A stretch of 64,000 nt of DNA. Origin: Glandiceps talaboti. Lineage: Eukaryota > Hemichordata > Enteropneusta > Spengelidae. The notes beneath the pieces are model-generated. The model made no database searches, was not told where the DNA came from, and saw only the letters and a list, made by a program, of their open reading frames with translations. Below are positions 63,768-64,000 of the stretch, in pieces. Each line of letters begins with the position of its first letter. Positions within the stretch are counted from its first letter, which is position 1. A program made the translations under genes and the position numbers. Where the stretch lies: positions 740,001 to 804,000 of the forward strand of contig NC_135553.1 in NCBI RefSeq assembly GCF_964340395.1, in the 5' to 3' direction.

Positions 63768-64000
63768 TTAAGCTGCACTCTCTGTAAGAAGGGAATTATT
63801 TTTTTGATCAGACGACAGACAATATATTTACTGAAAATTGTTCTGTATGTGTGTCCATTTTATCTGTAAGAAGTAAGGTAGTAAATTGACATGGTTCATT
63901 GGGGTACTGATATTTGGGTGTGGACCTAAAAGTCAATTTAATTGGATATATTGCACCATACTATATGTACAGCTACACAAACAAGTTTACCCAGGGTATC
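63768..64000 (-). mobile_element. Second copy of the TTAA-flanked MITE, cut by window end
   Basis: TTAA at 63768-63771 is followed by GCTGCACTC, and further in by GGGTGTGGACCTAAAAGTCA, TTTAATTGGATATATTGCAC and GTTTACCCAGGGTATC. These are the reverse complement of phrases in 39185-39300. The copy is moderately diverged and lies in the opposite orientation to the 39121-39462 copy. Its other end is outside the window. Confidence 0.75.

Overview
This is AT-rich animal genomic DNA. It has no bacterial-style gene packing. The only securely identified gene is a split eukaryotic gene for a conventional (calcium-dependent) protein kinase C, read on the + strand. The organism is probably a marine invertebrate. 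A lophotrochozoan such as a mollusc or brachiopod is my best guess, because the ACATGTA motif is very frequent and one repeat resembles the bivalve pearl/Helentron class. That assignment is an inference and the phylum is not certain.

Layout. Bases 1-54,556 contain no exon I can assign with confidence. They look like intergenic DNA and/or very long introns filled with minisatellites, microsatellites, short inverted-repeat transposons (MITEs) and decayed retrotransposon pieces. Two short open frames (7042-7206 and 29418-29591) and one possible 57-nt exon (698-754) are flagged at low confidence. From 54,557 to 61,619 lie four consecutive PKC exons, all with GT-AG boundaries and matching phases: the end of C1B (54557-54685), C2 first part (59752-59908), C2 second part plus start of the hinge (60734-60974), and hinge plus the start of the kinase domain with its glycine loop (61488-61619). 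The exons upstream (N-terminus, C1A, start of C1B) were not found by eye. The rest of the kinase domain lies beyond 64,000.

Mobile and repeated DNA. The notable items are: a 219-bp nearly perfect foldback element with a 9-bp target duplication (46947-47165); a hAT-like-ended 430-bp MITE carrying its own minisatellite (14114-14543); two TTAA-flanked MITE copies (39125-39458, and 63772 onward, cut by the window end); two 3' ends of one LINE family with TTATC tails (3707-3919 and 40399-41430, the latter with a broken reverse transcriptase); a pearl/Helentron-like element with a CTGT microsatellite and about seven 145-bp repeats inside a PKC intron (61771-63033); a roughly 72-bp satellite in 17 copies (48886-50103); a 52/56-bp minisatellite in 12 copies (32338-32988); and a 29-bp minisatellite with a 135-bp higher-order period (4779-5290).

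The most biologically interesting local feature is at 60951-61268. A 59-bp tandem repeat there begins inside a PKC exon and has copied the exon end together with its 5' splice donor about five times into the intron. This leaves a ladder of near-identical donor sites, and use of any downstream one would put a stop codon three codons past the normal exon end.
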